From an uncultured Bacilli bacterium (GTDB lineage Bacteria; Bacillota_I; Bacilli_A; RF39; UBA660), in assembly GCA_934183165.1 (NCBI GenBank), contig CAKPRZ010000002.1:103501-167500 (forward strand): DNA of 64,000 nucleotides. The letters are read 5' to 3'. Shown here piece after piece: positions 43,269 through 52,721 of the stretch. The notes beneath the pieces are model-generated. The model saw only the letters and a list, made by a program, of their open reading frames with translations, was not told the origin of the DNA and did not search any database. The translations under genes and the position numbers were made by a program. Numbering within the stretch: the stretch's first letter is position 1; the number at the start of each line of letters is the position of its first letter.

Positions 43269-44663
43269 ATGAAGATATATAATACTTTAAACAAAAAAAT
43301 TGAAGAATTTATCCCTAATGTCGATAATAAGGTTAAAATGTATACTTGTGGTCCAACTGTGTATCATTATGCTCATATAGGAAACTTGCGAACCTATATT
43401 TTTGAAGATATTTTAGAAAAAGGTTTAGAATATTTGGGATATGATGTACTTAGAGTTATGAATATAACTGATGTTGGACATATGACTAGTGATGGTGATA
43501 CTGGTGAAGATAAAATGGAAAAGGGAGCATTAAGAGAGGGAAAAACAGTATATGAAATAGCAAAATTTTATACAGATGCCTTCTTTAGTGATGCAGAAGA
43601 ATTACATATTAGAAAACCGGCTATTGTCGAAAAAGCAAGTGATCATATAGATAAGTACATTGAAATTATAAAGAAACTTCTTGATAATGACTATGCTTAT
43701 ATTTCAAATGGTAATGTATATTTTGATGTTTCAAAGGCTAAAGATTATTATAAATTATCTGGTAAGAATCCAGAAGATTTGAAAATAGGAGTACGTGATA
43801 CTGTCGAAGAAGATGAATTCAAAAGAAATCCTGCTGATTTTGGGTTGTGGTTTACTGTTTCAAAGTTTGCTAATCAAGATATGAAATGGGATTCACCTTG
43901 GGGTGTTGGATATCCTGGATGGCATATTGAATGTTCTGGTATATCAGCTGAATACTTAGGTGAATATTTAGATATTCATTGTGGTGGTGTTGATAATATA
44001 TTTCCACATCATACTAACGAAATAGCTCAGAGCGAAGCTTATTTTGGACATAAATGGTGTAATTATTGGGTTCATGGTGAACATTTAAATGATAAAAGTG
44101 GAAAAATGAGTAAATCTAAAGGGGAATTTTTGACTGTTTCACTTTTAGAAGAAAAAGGATATGATCCAATGGTATATAGATTTTTCTGCTTGAATAGTCA
44201 TTATAGAAATCAACTGGTTTTTTCTTGGGAGGCATTAGATGGTGCAGCTCTTGCTTATCAGAAACTAAAAAATAAAATTAAATCATTAGACAAAACACCT
44301 GATTTACATGAATCTAAATTAGATTTTTATCAAAATGCATTTAAAGATGCTATTGGAAATGACTTAAATACATCTTCTATGTTAACAGTGCTATATGATG
44401 CTTTAAAAGATGATGAATTATCAGATTTTACTAAATTATATTTAGTTGAAGATTTTGATAAAGTTCTATCTCTTGGGCTTATTGAGGAAGAAAAAGCTTT
44501 GAGTGATGAACGAAAAATAGAGGTAGAAGCTCTAATTGAAAAAAGAAATGAAGCAAAGAAAAACAAAGATTTTTCTACGGCAGATAAAATAAGAGATGAT
44601 CTGTTAAAAGATGGAATAAAATTAATTGATTCTAGAGAAGGAACTACATACGAAATAGTATAG
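43269..44663 (+). CDS. cysS: Cysteinyl-tRNA synthetase
   Basis: A 464-residue class I synthetase. The HIGH-like YHYAHIGNLRTYIFED, zinc ligands in TCGPTVY, GWHIECSGIS and the HHTNE loop, and KMSKSKG are all present. GGAGG lies five bases before the ATG at 43269; an ATG four codons earlier overlaps the ribosome site. No T-box antiterminator sequence was found in the 43137-43268 leader, although cysS is often T-box controlled in Firmicutes. It heads a run with yugP, mrnC and rlmB. Confidence 0.96.
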   Translation: MKIYNTLNKKIEEFIPNVDNKVKMYTCGPTVYHYAHIGNLRTYIFEDILEKGLEYLGYDVLRVMNITDVGHMTSDGDTGEDKMEKGALREGKTVYEIAKFYTDAFFSDAEELHIRKPAIVEKASDHIDKYIEIIKKLLDNDYAYISNGNVYFDVSKAKDYYKLSGKNPEDLKIGVRDTVEEDEFKRNPADFGLWFTVSKFANQDMKWDSPWGVGYPGWHIECSGISAEYLGEYLDIHCGGVDNIFPHHTNEIAQSEAYFGHKWCNYWVHGEHLNDKSGKMSKSKGEFLTVSLLEEKGYDPMVYRFFCLNSHYRNQLVFSWEALDGAALAYQKLKNKIKSLDKTPDLHESKLDFYQNAFKDAIGNDLNTSSMLTVLYDALKDDELSDFTKLYLVEDFDKVLSLGLIEEEKALSDERKIEVEALIEKRNEAKKNKDFSTADKIRDDLLKDGIKLIDSREGTTYEIV

Positions 44664-44671
44664 GAGGTTTA

Positions 44672-45355
44672 ATGGATAGTTATATATTAGGAGAGTTATT
44701 ATTATTTGTTGGTTTAATAATATCTGTAGCTGCACAAATATTTGTTAGTTTTTCATACTCAAAATATAAAAAAATTAAAAATAGCCAAAAAATTAGTGGG
44801 TTTGAGGTTGCAAAGAAAATTCTAGAAAATAATGGATTAGATAATATATATGTTACTGAAGTAAGGGGAAATTTAACAGACCATTATGATCCAGGAAGAA
44901 AAGTAATTCGTTTATCTAGTGAAATTTTTCATGGAACATCTATCGCTAGTGCATCGGTTGCTGCACATGAAGTTGGACATGCTATTCAAGATAAAGAAGG
45001 ATATTCTTTCATGAGATTTAGAAGTGCAATATTTCCACTTGTTAGATTTTCATCATATGGAGGATATATCGCAATTGCTTTAGGAGCGATATTTGGCTTT
45101 ATAGATTTAATTTGGATAGGAATTGCGCTAGAGGTTATAATTTTATTATTTCAAATTTTGACATTACCTGTTGAATTTAATGCATCATCACGAGCTGAAA
45201 AAGAGTTACAAAAACTAAGCATTTTAAGTGAAAATGAAATAGAAGACAGTAAAAAGATGTTAAAAGCTGCTGCATATACTTATGTTGCTTCAGTTTTAAC
45301 CACACTATTACAAATATTAAGATTAATTGTTATCTTTGGAAGAAGAGACGATTAG
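44672..45355 (+). CDS. YugP-family membrane zinc metallopeptidase
   Basis: A 227-residue protein with an N-terminal helix, a soluble zincin segment containing AAHEVGHAIQDKEGY (HExxH type, with the third ligand expected in the later VEFNASSRAE region) and two or three further helices. This is the YugP/neutral zinc metallopeptidase 2 family. It starts eight bases after cysS. Its cellular substrate is unknown. Confidence 0.85.
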   Translation: MDSYILGELLLFVGLIISVAAQIFVSFSYSKYKKIKNSQKISGFEVAKKILENNGLDNIYVTEVRGNLTDHYDPGRKVIRLSSEIFHGTSIASASVAAHEVGHAIQDKEGYSFMRFRSAIFPLVRFSSYGGYIAIALGAIFGFIDLIWIGIALEVIILLFQILTLPVEFNASSRAEKELQKLSILSENEIEDSKKMLKAAAYTYVASVLTTLLQILRLIVIFGRRDD

Positions 45356-45417
45356 TCTTTTTTTATTTACAAAATATTGAAAATCTGTTAAAATATGTGC
45401 AGTTCGGAAGTGATAGT

Positions 45418-46179
45418 ATGTCAAGACTCGATATAAATGAGATGAAAGTAAAAGAATGTATAGATATATCTAAAAGGCTAAATATAGTTAAGATAAAATC
45501 AAGTGAGTTGTTGGGACTTAAATTAGTTAATAATGGTGATTTAGGATCAACATCTAGAGTTTATCATTATGGTGAAAATGAATGTATAAAAATATTTAAT
45601 CATAACATGGATTCATTTGATTTATATAGAATGAATGAACTAACTAATTTATCTATAGAAGGAGCTAATTTGCCTAAAAAATTATTTTTGTTGAGAAATA
45701 AGTTTAGGGCATATATAATGGACTATATAAATGGAGTTATGTTATCTCAATTAGAAGAAATGAATTTTGATGAAGTTTTAGCTTTATTTACTACGCTCAT
45801 AGATACATCAGATAATTTAGGTGAGGAAAAAATTAGAATATATGATGTTCATGATGACAATATCATGTATAACTATGATAAAAAAATACTAGAATTAATA
45901 GACCCTGTAGAATGGAATAGGTGTATGAAAAGTACAAAAGTAATAAAAGAAGAAAACTTTAAAATGATTAATATTGCTTTAAGGACATATTTGTTTTTTG
46001 GTAGTAATTACTTGTTACCAATTTTAGTTGATTATGATTTTCCTGAATTAAAAAGAACAGATGATTACGTTGATTATTATCAAACATTAAAGGAAAATCT
46101 AGAAAGAAAAACTTCTTCTAAAATAAAAACAATAGATGATTCTAGAAAAAGCATGCAAGGAGTATTTTATGGAATATAA
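45418..46179 (+). CDS. Protein kinase-like fold protein
   Basis: A 253-residue protein with kinase-like landmarks in order: a loop DLGSTSRVYHYGENECIKIF near 45-65 (Gly-rich loop and possible ATP Lys), AYIMDYINGVML near 105, and YDVHDDNIMY followed by ILELIDPVEW near 145-165, equivalent to HxDxxxxN and DFG. It may be a small-molecule kinase or an atypical protein kinase. The ATG at 45418 fits GGAAGTGAT. It overlaps mrnC by 11 bases, so they are coupled. Function is not known. Confidence 0.6.
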   Translation: MSRLDINEMKVKECIDISKRLNIVKIKSSELLGLKLVNNGDLGSTSRVYHYGENECIKIFNHNMDSFDLYRMNELTNLSIEGANLPKKLFLLRNKFRAYIMDYINGVMLSQLEEMNFDEVLALFTTLIDTSDNLGEEKIRIYDVHDDNIMYNYDKKILELIDPVEWNRCMKSTKVIKEENFKMINIALRTYLFFGSNYLLPILVDYDFPELKRTDDYVDYYQTLKENLERKTSSKIKTIDDSRKSMQGVFYGI

Positions 46180-46552
46180 AGAAATTAATGTTTTAGTATT
46201 AGCTTATTTAGGAGATACAATTTATGAAAGATATATAAGAGAATTTTTAATATATCAAAAAATAGCTAATGTAAATGATTTACAAAAAGAAGCTGTTAAA
46301 TTTGTAAGTGCAAAAGCTCAAGCAAAATTTTTAACAGAATTTGTGGAAAAAAATATTTTGACAGATGAAGAATTAGCACTTGTTAAAAGAGCTAGAAATT
46401 ATCGAAGTGGTAAACATCCTAAAAATTGTGATGTTATAACTTATAAGCATGCTACTGCTTTAGAGGCCCTTATTGGATATTTATATTTAACTGGTAAAAA
46501 TAAAAGAATTGATGATATAATGAATTATATTTTAAAATCTTATAATAAGTAG
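46169..46552 (+). CDS. mrnC: Mini-ribonuclease 3
   Basis: A 127-residue RNase III-like nuclease lacking the dsRNA-binding domain, which matures 23S rRNA in Firmicutes. LAYLGDTIYERYIREFL holds the catalytic acid, and KHPKNCDVITYKHATALEALIGYLYL the second acidic helix. AAGGAG lies seven bases before the ATG at 46169. Gene order cysS...mrnC-rlmB is the Bacillus order. Confidence 0.93.
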   Translation: MEYKEINVLVLAYLGDTIYERYIREFLIYQKIANVNDLQKEAVKFVSAKAQAKFLTEFVEKNILTDEELALVKRARNYRSGKHPKNCDVITYKHATALEALIGYLYLTGKNKRIDDIMNYILKSYNK

Positions 46553-46566
46553 TAGGGAGGACAATT

Positions 46567-47265
46567 ATGATAGTCTATGGTAGAAATGTTGCAAAAGAAA
46601 TATTAAAAAAAGGAAAAAAAGTTAATAAAATAATGATTAATAAAGATTTCTCTGATAAAGAAATAATTTCTTTAATAGAAAAGTCAAAAATTCCTTGCAA
46701 AAAAGTAGAGAAAAATGAATTTCGTAAATTTGATAAATTTTCTCATCAAGGTATAATTTTAGACATAGAGGATTTTGCATATTCTACTGTAGATGAAATG
46801 ATTAATGACCCTAACAGTGTGGTTATTATACTTGATCATTTAGAAGATCCACATAATTTAGGAGCTATAATAAGAACTAGTGAAGCTGCTGGTATAGATG
46901 GTATTATAATTCCTAAAGATAGAAGTGTGGATGTAAATTCAACAGTAATGAAAACAAGTGCTGGAGCTTTAGAAAATGTAAAAGTAGCAAAAGTTACCAA
47001 TCTTTTAAATACTATCAAATTTCTTAAAGATAATGGCTTTTGGATTGTTGGTACAGATATGGATAATAGCCAAGACTATAGAACAATTAATTATTCTGGA
47101 AAAATTGGAATTGTAATTGGAAATGAAGGCAGTGGAATGAGCAAAAGTATTCATGATGCTTGTGACTTTATTGCAAAAATCCCTATGTACGGAAAAATAA
47201 ATAGCTTAAACGCATCAGTAGCAGCAGGAATTATGATTTATGAGGTGATACGTTTAAAGAAATAG
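46567..47265 (+). CDS. rlmB: 23S rRNA (guanosine2251-2'-O)-methyltransferase, TrmH family
   Basis: A 232-residue SPOUT enzyme. A small L30e-like RNA-binding N-terminus is followed by ILDHLEDPHNLGAIIRTSEA (motif 1), IVIGNEGSGM (motif 2) and SLNASVAAGIMIYE (motif 3). It follows mrnC by 14 bases. yacP, which sits next in Bacillus, is missing. Confidence 0.93.
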   Translation: MIVYGRNVAKEILKKGKKVNKIMINKDFSDKEIISLIEKSKIPCKKVEKNEFRKFDKFSHQGIILDIEDFAYSTVDEMINDPNSVVIILDHLEDPHNLGAIIRTSEAAGIDGIIIPKDRSVDVNSTVMKTSAGALENVKVAKVTNLLNTIKFLKDNGFWIVGTDMDNSQDYRTINYSGKIGIVIGNEGSGMSKSIHDACDFIAKIPMYGKINSLNASVAAGIMIYEVIRLKK

Positions 47266-47273
47266 GGGATAAT

Positions 47274-47888
47274 ATGGATTATAAAAATATCAACGATTAT
47301 GAATTACTTTATTTGATTAGCGAAAATAGTGAGGAAGCCTATAATTTTGTTTATCAAAAATATCGACCTTTGATTAGTAAGCTGGCATTTAATTTGGCTA
47401 GAAAGTATAATAACATTGGTATTGATTATGACGACTTATTTCAAGAGGGAATGTATGGACTTAGTTTGGCCATTGATAATTTTAATAAAAAAGAAAATAA
47501 TCTTTTTTATACATTCGCACTCATTTGTATAAAAAGATCTATGGAAAGAATTATTGTTAGTGCAATTAGATATAAAAATAATATTCTAAATTTTGCTATT
47601 CCCTACGATAATGTTGATTCAGATGAGGATTTATCTTTAGAAGATACTCTTTATAATAAAGATGATAATGTTGAGTTTGTGTTTAATAGTTATGAAATAA
47701 GTAATGAAATAAACAGGATTAAATACAATCTAAAAGATGATTACTCTTTTGTTTATGAAATGAAAATTAATGGATTTTCTAATTCTGATATAGCTAAAAT
47801 ATTGGATATAAGATATAAAGATGTGGATAATTATTGGCGAAGTATAAAAAACAGTTTAAAAAAAATTAATAATAGAAATATTGAATAA
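47274..47888 (+). CDS. sigH: Sigma-70 family factor, SigH-like
   Basis: A 204-residue sigma factor. Region 2 reads YDDLFQEGMYGLSLAIDNFN (core binding and -10 contact), and the C-terminus has a region 4 helix-turn-helix, INGFSNSDIAKILDIRYKDV. Length and position after rlmB match sigH (spo0H), which drives early sporulation and spo0A. It starts eight bases after rlmB. The sequence is divergent, with an acidic linker around 120-145, so a lineage-specific sigma factor is also possible. Confidence 0.7.
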   Translation: MDYKNINDYELLYLISENSEEAYNFVYQKYRPLISKLAFNLARKYNNIGIDYDDLFQEGMYGLSLAIDNFNKKENNLFYTFALICIKRSMERIIVSAIRYKNNILNFAIPYDNVDSDEDLSLEDTLYNKDDNVEFVFNSYEISNEINRIKYNLKDDYSFVYEMKINGFSNSDIAKILDIRYKDVDNYWRSIKNSLKKINNRNIE

Positions 47889-47924
47889 TGAAATTTACAT
47901 GTTATAATTATAATAGGTGATAAT

Positions 47925-48584
47925 ATGGAATATGTTAATTCTGCAATTACTTTAAAAGATTTTATTTTAAAAGACTCAGATAACAGTAAGATCATTGAGG
48001 TTATTGCATCTTTGGATAGACAGCTTAAGTATTTACATAGTAAAGGATACTATGTTGAAAACATGAGTTTTAATGACATTGTGGTTAATGATTATCAGGA
48101 TTTTGGATTTACGAGAATATCTAGAATGGATAAAAGACAAAACAATGAGTCAACTATAAAAGGAAATATTAAATCATTAGTATTATTATCACTTGGATCT
48201 TATGTTTTATCTAATTCTGTAACTGATGGATATGTTTCTAATACAGAGTGGTTTGATTACAATGAAATTGATAAAAGAGATCCCTCGTTTGTTTCTAATA
48301 ATTATGATTTTATTAGGACTACTATTCCATATGGAACTGATTATTATGACGATGTTATTAATAACGGTAACATTTATTATTTTAGTGATTATATTGCTCA
48401 AAAAAGTAGAGAATCTAATGGTAAAGGTAATAGTAGAGCATTAGTTTATGCTACTGCTGCTGGTAGAGCACTTTCTGAAAAAAATAGAGAATCTGCATTT
48501 GTAAAGATATCATTTTATCCAATAATAATAGGATGCTTCTTAATGATTGGATTTGTTATATATACATTACTATTACATACTTAG
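47925..48584 (+). CDS. Tail-anchored protein with a possible pseudokinase remnant
   Basis: A 219-residue protein with one C-terminal membrane helix (about 196-216) and cytoplasmic N-terminus. Residues 27-65 read LKYLHSKGYYVENMSFNDIVV then QDFGFTRIS, which lines up loosely with the catalytic loop and DFG of protein kinases, but the catalytic Asp is missing and the rest of a kinase is absent. The middle is Tyr and Asn rich. It precedes whiA by 11 bases. Function is unknown. Confidence 0.45.
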   Translation: MEYVNSAITLKDFILKDSDNSKIIEVIASLDRQLKYLHSKGYYVENMSFNDIVVNDYQDFGFTRISRMDKRQNNESTIKGNIKSLVLLSLGSYVLSNSVTDGYVSNTEWFDYNEIDKRDPSFVSNNYDFIRTTIPYGTDYYDDVINNGNIYYFSDYIAQKSRESNGKGNSRALVYATAAGRALSEKNRESAFVKISFYPIIIGCFLMIGFVIYTLLLHT

Positions 48585-48595
48585 GGGGGATTTGT

Positions 48596-49534
48596 ATGTC
48601 TTTTACGGCTAATGTCAAGAATGAAGTGACAGAATTAAATACTGATCGTTCTGAAAAAATAGCTGAACTTACAGGATTTCTTCGTTCTTCATGTAAGGAT
48701 TTTAGTAACTTTGAAGTTTATACAGAAAACATTAACATTGCAAAGAGAATGTTTTCTTTTATTAATGAAATTTATAATTTTAACTGTGAAATTACAGAAG
48801 GGAACAATACTCTTTTTACAGCAAAAAAAGTTTATTCTTTATTGATTCACGATAATATAGATTATATGCTAAAAGATTTAGCTATAATTGATGAAAATGG
48901 TGAATTTAAGCCAACAACTAGTCAATATATAATAGGGTCTTTAGATGAGATTAAGGCATATATTAGAGGCTCCTTTTTAGCGTGTGGTAGTATTAATGAT
49001 CCAAAAACATCACAATATCATTTAGAAATGTTATTTGATAGAAAAGAAGAATCTGTTTTTGTACAAAGACTATTAAATGAATTTGAGCTGAATGCGAAAA
49101 TTTTATTAAGAGATAAAAAATATATGGTTTATATAAAAGACTCTGATGATATAAGTGATTTTTTAATTATTATAGGTGCTAATAAAGCTGTCATGTATTA
49201 TGAAAATATAAGAGCTTATAAGGAACAAATTAATATTACAAATAGACTAAATAATTGTGAACAAGCTAATACTGATAAAATCTTAATGAGTTCCAACGAA
49301 CAAATAAAAGATATTAATTTAATTGTTGAAAAAATGGGTATAGAGTTTTTAGATGATAAATTGCAAGAAGTAGTAACATATAGATTAAAATATCCGGAAG
49401 CTTCTTTATTAGAGTTAAGCGAGATTATAACTTTGGAGACAAATAAAAAGATAACTAAGTCAGGACTTAATCATCGATTTAGAAAACTAAAAGAGATTGC
49501 TAATCGTTGTCGAAATATGGATGTAAATGAGTAA
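48596..49534 (+). CDS. whiA: WhiA family DNA-binding regulator
   Basis: A 312-residue WhiA. The start SFTANVKNEV is diagnostic. The N-terminal LAGLIDADG-like fold has IRGSFLACGSINDP, and the C-terminal helix-turn-helix ends LNHRFRKLKEIA. In Bacillus it affects division and chromosome segregation. The ATG at 48596 follows GGGGGGAT. Unlike Bacillus it is not next to yvcK and yvcJ. Confidence 0.93.
   Translation: MSFTANVKNEVTELNTDRSEKIAELTGFLRSSCKDFSNFEVYTENINIAKRMFSFINEIYNFNCEITEGNNTLFTAKKVYSLLIHDNIDYMLKDLAIIDENGEFKPTTSQYIIGSLDEIKAYIRGSFLACGSINDPKTSQYHLEMLFDRKEESVFVQRLLNEFELNAKILLRDKKYMVYIKDSDDISDFLIIIGANKAVMYYENIRAYKEQINITNRLNNCEQANTDKILMSSNEQIKDINLIVEKMGIEFLDDKLQEVVTYRLKYPEASLLELSEIITLETNKKITKSGLNHRFRKLKEIANRCRNMDVNE
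49507..49515 (+). promoter_or_regulatory. Possible Spo0A box in the 3' end of whiA
   Basis: TTGTCGAAA matches the core of the 0A box. It lies 38 bases before the -35 of the next gene, a place where an activator could act. It may be chance. Confidence 0.3.
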
Positions 49535-49552
49535 AAAAAAATCATATATTAA

Positions 49553-49581
49553 TTGACTTTGGAAAAAAATATAGATATACT
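49553..49581 (+). promoter_or_regulatory. Strong sigma-A-type promoter of the secreted protein gene
   Basis: TTGACT and TATACT are 17 bases apart. Transcription would start near 49588. Confidence 0.7.
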
Positions 49582-49605
49582 GGTTATAGTATGAGGATAG
49601 ATGAT

Positions 49606-49630
49606 AAGTTATAACTCATAACTTTTTTAA
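49606..49630 (+). terminator. Hairpin with T-run between promoter and ribosome site
   Basis: AAGTTAT pairs with ATAACTT over five bases and six T follow, just before AGGAGGTG. Since the promoter lies upstream, this is either the whiA terminator or a leader attenuator of the following gene. Confidence 0.6.
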
Positions 49631-49645
49631 TAGGAGGTGAAAAAT

Positions 49646-50263
49646 ATGAACGAAAGGAAAAGTAAAAACGTTGTAATCGTAGCTTTATGTTTAACATTAA
49701 TCTTTATGGGTGTAGGTTTTGCAGCTTTATCAGCTCAATTAAATGTAACTACTACTGCTACTGTATCTGGTACATGGGATGTACATTTTTCTAGTGCTAG
49801 TCCAGTAGCTGCAGAAGGAAATAATCAAGGATCTATTACTTCTAATAATTTTGATACTATCACTGAAGATAGCAAAACAACATCACTTACTGTTGGTTTA
49901 AATCTTGTAAAGCCAGAAGATTCTGCTACATTTACAGTAACAGCTAAGAACTTTGGATCAATCAAAGCTATATTATCTAATATTGAAGCTACTGAAGGAT
50001 TTACTAACGCTGATACAGATGTAGTACTTAGAACTATAAAAGTTGGAGAAACTGAAATTACTGATTTGACTAATCCAGGAATTGATGCTCTAGCACAAAA
50101 TGATGAGACTACATTTACTATCACTTATACTTTAAATCCAGCTATTAGTAGTGATGGTACATTAAAAATGCCAGCATTCAATACTGATACAAATAGTGAT
50201 GGTACAAATGATGCTTATGTAGTTACTGATACATTACATTTTAACTACAATCAAGCAAAATAA
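49646..50263 (+). CDS. Secreted repeat-poor surface protein, possibly TasA/camelysin-like
   Basis: A 205-residue exported protein. A hydrophobic segment (10-30, VVIVALCLTLIFMGVGFAAL) is followed by SAQLNVTTTATVSGTWDVHF. The mature part is Thr, Asn and Asp rich, beta-type and has no Cys. This layout (short basic head, long helix with GxGFAALS, then a beta-sandwich) is like SipW-processed TasA/camelysin proteins of Firmicutes, but the identity is uncertain. AGGAGGTG is seven bases upstream. Own promoter, leader hairpin and terminator suggest high, controlled expression. Confidence 0.55.
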   Translation: MNERKSKNVVIVALCLTLIFMGVGFAALSAQLNVTTTATVSGTWDVHFSSASPVAAEGNNQGSITSNNFDTITEDSKTTSLTVGLNLVKPEDSATFTVTAKNFGSIKAILSNIEATEGFTNADTDVVLRTIKVGETEITDLTNPGIDALAQNDETTFTITYTLNPAISSDGTLKMPAFNTDTNSDGTNDAYVVTDTLHFNYNQAK

Positions 50264-50278
50264 TGTATAATATAAAAC

Positions 50279-50302
50279 GAAAGCATTAGCTTTCTTTTTT
50301 TT
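50279..50302 (+). terminator. Terminator after the secreted protein gene
   Basis: GAAAGC/GCTTTC stem with a four-base loop and eight T. It overlaps the end of clpP on the other strand. Confidence 0.8.
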
Positions 50303-50870
50303 GTATTATTTTATCAACAATATGATAATTTAATGCTTCTTCAGCATCTAGGAAATGATCTCTTTCAGTATCATTTTCTATTTTTTTAATATCTTGACCT
50401 GTGTTTTTAGCAAGTATTTCATTCAATCTCTTTTTGGTTTTTAGTATGTGTTCTGCGACAATTTTTATTTCTGTTGCCTGGCCTTGAACACCACCTAATG
50501 GCTGATGAATCATTATTTCACTATTTGGAAGTGCATATCTTTTACCCTTTTTTCCACTCGAAAGTAAAAAGGCAGCCATTGATGCAGCTATTCCCATACA
50601 TGTTGTGGAAACATCACTTTTAAGAAAATTCATTGTATCATATATAGCCATACCAGCTGTTACAGATCCACCAGGGGAATTTATATATAAACTTATATCG
50701 TTGCTACTTATTGAATCTAGATATAGTAATTGAGCAATTACAACATTAGCAAGATTGTCATCTATTTCTCCACTAAGTAAGATAACTCTTTCTTTTAATA
50801 ATCTTGAGAATATATCATAACTTCTTTCATTGCCTGATTCTTTGTCTACTATAATTGGTACTAAACTCAT
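50286..50870 (-). CDS. clpP: ATP-dependent Clp protease proteolytic subunit
   Basis: A 194-residue ClpP. The catalytic triad is S97 in [10 protein letters not shown]122 in MIHQPLGG and D171 in [25 protein letters not shown] is the conserved strand-helix. The start ATG follows AGGTGAT. TTGACA lies upstream on the minus strand at 50898-50903, but no well-spaced -10 was found. No CtsR direct repeat was seen in the upstream 100 bases, so heat control of the usual kind is not evident. Confidence 0.95.
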   Translation of the reverse strand: MSLVPIIVDKESGNERSYDIFSRLLKERVILLSGEIDDNLANVVIAQLLYLDSISSNDISLYINSPGGSVTAGMAIYDTMNFLKSDVSTTCMGIAASMAAFLLSSGKKGKRYALPNSEIMIHQPLGGVQGQATEIKIVAEHILKTKKRLNEILAKNTGQDIKKIENDTERDHFLDAEEALNYHIVDKIIQKKES

Positions 50871-50978
50871 TTATATCACCTATAATTATAATAGTGTCAA
50901 TTGAAAAAAAATATACATAAATTAGTGTCTAAAATTTAAATTTATGATAAGATATTGATAGAATAAGAGGGTGAAATA

Positions 50979-52640
50979 ATGTTAAGCGAAAGTTTACTAG
51001 TAGAAATAGATGGAGTAGAAATTGAAATAACTAAAGGAGAAACCTTACATGAACTTAGTAAAATGTATCAACAAAATTATAAATTACCTATAATTTTAGC
51101 TAAAGTAGATGGTAAACATAAAGAATTGTCTTATGCAATAAACAGAGAATGTAAGATAGAATTTTTAACTATAGCTGACAAAGAAGCCAATAGAGCATAT
51201 GTTAATGGTTTATTATATTTAGTTTTATATGCAGGCAAAAGAGTTTTTAAAAGTCATCGTTTTATTGTTCAACATTCAATAGATAAAGGTATCTATATAA
51301 AAACAGATAAAAAAATAGCTAAAGAAGATTTTAATAAATTAAAAAAAGAAATGAAAAATATCATAAAATTAAATTTGCCTATTGAAAAGTTAAATGTTAA
51401 TAGAATGGATGCGATTGATTACTTTTCTAAAGTTGGTGATAATTCAAAGGTTGAATTATTAAAATATAATACTAATACTTATGTTTCTCTGTATAAACTA
51501 GATAATATGTATAATTTTTTCTTTAGTTATATGCCTGTAGAGACTAGATGTTTAGAAAGATTTGATTTAAAGTACTTAGATGAATATGGTTTCGTTTTAT
51601 TATATCAAACTACTTATATGGAGGACGAAATTAAAAGCTTTGTTAATCATCCTAAGATATTTGAAGTTTTCAAAGAGTATCATGACTGGATATCAATAAT
51701 GAATATAGAGCAAGTACCTTCACTTAATAAGTTTGTATCTTCTGGAAATATTGGAGATTTAATTAGAATTGATGAAACGTTACAGTCTAATAGACTTTTG
51801 AATATTGCAAGAACTATTTATGAAAATAGGAGTAAAACTAAAATTGTCCTAATTGCAGGGCCATCATCTTCCGGAAAAACTACTACTTGTAATAAATTAT
51901 CTATGTATTTGAGAAGCTTTGGACTTAATCCAAAAACAATATCAATGGATAACTATTTTGTAGATAGGCAATTAACTCCAAAAGATGAACATGGTAATTA
52001 TGATTACGAATGTTTAGAAGCACTTGATCTACCATTGTTTGATAAACAAATAAAAGATTTATTGGATGGAAAAGAGGTAAGAACACCAATATTTGATTTT
52101 GTAGCAGGAAAGTCAAATTTAGTTTCTGGCGAAATATTAAAAATGGATAAAAATGATGTTTTAATTATTGAAGGTATTCATGCCCTTAATCCACAAATAC
52201 TACAAAGTGTTCCTGAAAAAAATAAATATAAAATCTATATAGGACCATTCACATGTTTGAATCTTGATAACCAAAATAGAATTTCTACATCAGATAATAG
52301 ATTACTTAGAAGAATTATTAGGGATAATAGGCATAGAGGTAATAATGTAGAAACAACACTAGAAAAATGGGACAGTGTAAGAAGAGGAGAGGAAAAATAT
52401 ATTTTTCCGCATCAAGATGAAGCAGATGTTTTATTTAATACAGCACTTGTATATGAACTAGGAGTGCTAAAAACTTATGTAGAACCACTTTTGTATTCGG
52501 TTGATATAAATAGTCCATATTACAGTGAGGCTAAGCGTTTAATAAATATGCTTAAGATGTTTTTGCCAATACCATCTGAAGATATACCAAAAGAATCTTT
52601 GCTTAGAGAATTTATAGGTGGAGGCTGTTTTAAACAATAA
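50979..52640 (+). CDS. TGS/ThrRS-like plus uridine kinase-type nucleoside kinase
   Basis: A 553-residue two-part protein. Residues 1-65 resemble a TGS domain and 70-250 the second additional domain of threonyl-tRNA synthetase. The C-terminal part (285-550) is a P-loop kinase of the uridine kinase/phosphoribulokinase family: IAGPSSSGKTTTCNKL, SMDNYFVDR, DVLIIEGIHALN. This domain order is a known conserved family in Firmicutes and Bacteroidetes of unsettled function. GAGGGTGA precedes the ATG. Confidence 0.85.
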   Translation: MLSESLLVEIDGVEIEITKGETLHELSKMYQQNYKLPIILAKVDGKHKELSYAINRECKIEFLTIADKEANRAYVNGLLYLVLYAGKRVFKSHRFIVQHSIDKGIYIKTDKKIAKEDFNKLKKEMKNIIKLNLPIEKLNVNRMDAIDYFSKVGDNSKVELLKYNTNTYVSLYKLDNMYNFFFSYMPVETRCLERFDLKYLDEYGFVLLYQTTYMEDEIKSFVNHPKIFEVFKEYHDWISIMNIEQVPSLNKFVSSGNIGDLIRIDETLQSNRLLNIARTIYENRSKTKIVLIAGPSSSGKTTTCNKLSMYLRSFGLNPKTISMDNYFVDRQLTPKDEHGNYDYECLEALDLPLFDKQIKDLLDGKEVRTPIFDFVAGKSNLVSGEILKMDKNDVLIIEGIHALNPQILQSVPEKNKYKIYIGPFTCLNLDNQNRISTSDNRLLRRIIRDNRHRGNNVETTLEKWDSVRRGEEKYIFPHQDEADVLFNTALVYELGVLKTYVEPLLYSVDINSPYYSEAKRLINMLKMFLPIPSEDIPKESLLREFIGGGCFKQ

Positions 52641-52648
52641 ATATTTGT

Positions 52649-52683
52649 AAAGTATTGTTGAATTAGTAGACAATACTTTTTTT
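52649..52683 (+). terminator. Terminator after the nucleoside kinase gene
   Basis: AAAGTATTGT pairs with ACAATACTTT over 11 bases, followed by T residues. Confidence 0.8.
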
Positions 52684-52721
52684 AAGCATTATAATTTATT
52701 TATAATAAGGAGAGTGAAATA

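Noticed and set aside
50871..50960. CtsR operator or CIRCE element before clpP
   Set aside because: No GGTCAAA direct repeat and no TTAGCACTC-N9-GAGTGCTAA palindrome was found. GAGTGCT-like strings exist only in the 31.5 kb array, which is not an inverted repeat.
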